Shown here: positions 61,460-64,000 of the stretch, piece after piece
How positions within the stretch are numbered: the first letter of the stretch is position 1
How the letters are laid out: every line of letters starts with the position of its first letter
Assembly: GCA_022829145.1 (NCBI GenBank)
Contig: CM040745.1
Span: 23,962,906-24,026,905, forward strand
DNA length: 64,000 nucleotides
From: Albula goreensis
Lineage: Eukaryota; Chordata; Actinopteri; Albuliformes; Albulidae
Direction: 5' to 3'
Made by a program: the position numbers and the translations under genes
Notes under the pieces: generated by a model
Told to the model about the DNA's origin: nothing
The model's input: the letters and a program-made list of their open reading frames with translations, nothing else
The model's database searches: none

Positions 61460-64000
61460 GTGAGGTGTCTGGGTGTGAGCTGAGATCAGATGAGAGGAGC
61501 TGACAGTCAATAGTGGTCTGAAAACTCTTCACCTTTTCCCAGGGGAGCTATGAATATTCTTACTACCACACCTGAGAAACACCCTCATTGTGTTGCATAT
61601 TCCAGTCACAGCAGGCTTAACATGGGTCTTGGGTTTTTTTTATCTTAAGTGTATATTCTGAAATATTTGTTGTTTGTTTCTTAAGCTACTAACGCAGCAA
61701 TATAACAAATCGGGTTAATTAAAGTAATGCAGTGTAGTTGGTAACATGTCATAAGCATGATTTTATATGATGAGCTACACATAAAAATGGTTCACATATC
61801 ATCATTGTTGTTACTGTGTTTTTCTGGTCAGTGTTGATTGTGCACAAGCAGAGGTGGGACTGACCGTTTACCTGCATGTCTTCATGAATGGATATATACA
61901 ATGTAAAACTGTGATAAACCTTTCTGGACAGCCAGTTCACAATAGGAGTGTTTTGGGTAAAATGTTTTCTTTTACAGGCAGTCTCTTGACTGAGAGACAC
62001 AGGGGGGCATGGTGGGTGGATTGGGTTGTGATTTGGACTTGTCTTGGTTTTCCTTTGAGATCCAGGGAGAAGGATTGCCCTGTGAGGTCTGATGGTTAGC
62101 TCTCAGTACGTTTTCAGCCGTGCCATGGGTTGCTGTTTTTTATGCTCATGCCCCAGAGGAACTAGAACATAAATGTGTCAGCATCTGTGATTAAGGGTCA
62201 TGTACCATGAGGCACTTATAAGGTTTATCTCCTGAGCTCTGTCTGTAAGGCAAACCCAGCCATGTGGTGACAGGAAGAGACAGTTGACTAGGGTCTATTA
62301 AGAGGGTGCAATGAAATGATCATTATGTTAGTTGTCCTGGTATTTCAGTTTCAGACACTATCAAATGTGACACATGGCCAATGGGGCAAGTCAAATCAGA
62401 GTTTGAGAAATCAGACCCTGGATCTGTAATGCGTCAGACTCCATAAAAATATGGAGAACAAATATCAAAACAGACATGTGTCCTGCTGGCCGGAACATCA
62501 CTGTCCCAATTGGGTGGAACAAGGAGGGTTTTAACGTTCTACTGGAGGTGGTGGATTAGATGATCACTTACAGGGAAAAGAACAAAACGGAGATCACAGC
62601 CGAGTTTAAACCTCATACATTACAGTCTCACGGTCATCCCATGCAATGCCTTTTGTGCAGGATATTAGTGTATAATTGAGGCATGACCTTTGAACCTGAT
62701 TAGAGCTGGGTGAGGATTGGGAATTTGACACCCTGGGAGAAGGAATATTAAGGATTCCCACCTATATCGCTGAGGAGACCTTATCATTCTTCACAAACAG
62801 CGCCACCTCCAGGTTTTACTGTGAGTTTGTGCATTAATGTTTTTTGGCAGGATTGAGTATTATTCTGATTACATGTTTATTAAAATAAATGTAAATTGAC
62901 ATTTATATTTATACATACCATTTTTGGTATTATAAAAGCTTATTTGATCAAATAAATTATCGAAATAATAGTTGATACACCGTGAAATATTCTGTCTTCA
63001 ATACATGGCACCCAAATCACAATAGATAATTTCACAATCATATACCCTTAACACATAATGAAGAAATTTGTCACCTAAAAATAAAATGTACATGATATAG
63101 AGTATAGGAATGCTCTGAATAAAATGTAGCTTTGATGAACAATACGTTAGTTACTAGAGTAGGTAGAGTACCATTAAAAAGTATTTGGCCTCTGATTGTC
63201 TGCTATCTTGTATATTTTTGACATTGAGTTTCATCTGACTTTTTTGTGAGTTGTTGTAGAATACAGTGCTGAGGCTGAGGTTTAGCTCTTAATTCTGAGA
63301 GGTGAAAATGCAATCTTTATGTTTGAAACGGCATTTCCCTCCCTAGCTCCCTAGCTACTGCAGCCCAGTTAAAGGGATAATTGAGCATCAGCGCTTGATG
63401 TGGGCATGCCTTGCCAAATGTAAATCTGACTATTTTTGTCTCTAACCAACAGAGGGAAGTTGTCAGTGTGCTGGTTGTAAAGGCACATAATTCCAGGGAC
63501 ATGGTGTGTCATTTTGTCATGGGTAAAAAAATAGCAAGGTGGACACCTTTTCATGAAGGAGAACATGAATGATTGTCTTGAATTTGCTAAATGGCACCTA
63601 TATCATCCTGAAGAGTTCTTGAGGAGTTCTTTGGACACAGGTCAGATGTAGAGATATTTGGGTTGCCTGGTGGTCTAGTTGTGTAACCCTACAACCAACA
63701 TGGGTTTGTATATGAATGTTTGTATATGGATGATGGGTGCAGGGCTGCATCAGGAATGGGGCCACTTGCCATCATTCAATTCTGCACTTATTAGAGAATT
63801 CTATAGGATGTGAGCCATCCATCTATGAACTGAAACTAAGGCTGCAGCTTGATCATGCAGACAACTATCCAAGAAAGTTTAAGAAAAAGTTTTGCTAGGG
63901 GCTAGTCAAAGTTTGGACCCAAATGTCATTGAGATGTGGCAGGACCTGATATTCACAGTTTGTGCGGAAAAAACATTGCTCATTTGAAGCAGTTTTGCTG
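61460..64000 (+). other. ola1: OLA1 intron 9, incomplete
   Basis: Sequence after the donor of exon 9 to the window end. The final OLA1 exon is not present. Apart from a weak tRNA-like relic at 63.66-63.72 kb, nothing is recognised. Confidence 0.8.
63655..63725 (+). mobile_element. Weak tRNA-like SINE relic
   Basis: TGGTCTAGTTGTG (from 63671, A-box-like) and GGGTTTGTATATG (from 63702, B-box-like) are separated at tRNA spacing. Highly decayed; no stems could be confirmed. Confidence 0.3.

Overview
This window is vertebrate nuclear DNA, almost certainly from a ray-finned fish (teleost). It is AT-rich and intron-rich, with long dinucleotide and GATA microsatellites and fish-type dispersed repeats. 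Its three protein-coding genes are those of the human 2q31 block: GPR155 (LYCHOS), SP9 and OLA1, in the same relative order and orientation. Species cannot be read from the sequence.

Layout. (1) 1-2559, + strand: the last five visible coding exons of GPR155, covering the end of the transmembrane region and the C-terminal DEP domain. Upstream exons lie outside the window. (2) 2560-13445: non-coding. It holds an imperfect-palindrome repeat near 8.3 kb, a perfect 14-bp hairpin near 3.5 kb, and unique stretches that could be enhancers. (3) 13446-15237, - strand: complete Sp9 in two coding exons (7-9 plus 431 codons), with a Buttonhead box and three C2H2 fingers. (4) 15238-22800: Sp9 upstream region with two microsatellites and two enhancer-like blocks. 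(5) 22850-23300: probable OLA1 promoter (CRE, CCAAT and ETS motifs) and 5' non-coding exon. (6) 23766-61459, + strand: OLA1, the Obg-like ATPase, with nine coding exons encoding residues 1-363. The last exon, for about 33 residues, must lie beyond position 64000. The joins keep frame throughout, and 363 + 33 equals the 396 residues known for human OLA1.

The genes do not form a functional pathway: a lysosomal sterol sensor, a developmental transcription factor and a housekeeping ATPase share a syntenic block. The likely link is regulatory. Sp9 is a tightly controlled developmental gene in a gene-poor interval, and OLA1 has very long introns (15.3 kb and 10.1 kb) containing unique, motif-rich blocks. 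This is the pattern expected of a genomic regulatory block in which a bystander gene hosts enhancers for its neighbour. That reading is inference.

No new multigene system, CRISPR array, intact mobile element or RNA gene was found. The observations most worth checking are an 18-bp perfect hairpin inside the single Sp9 intron, duplicated in-frame starts in both Sp9 and OLA1 (the latter through a possible 15-nt coding mini-exon), the absence of SCRN3 and CIR1 between GPR155 and Sp9, and the candidate regulatory blocks.
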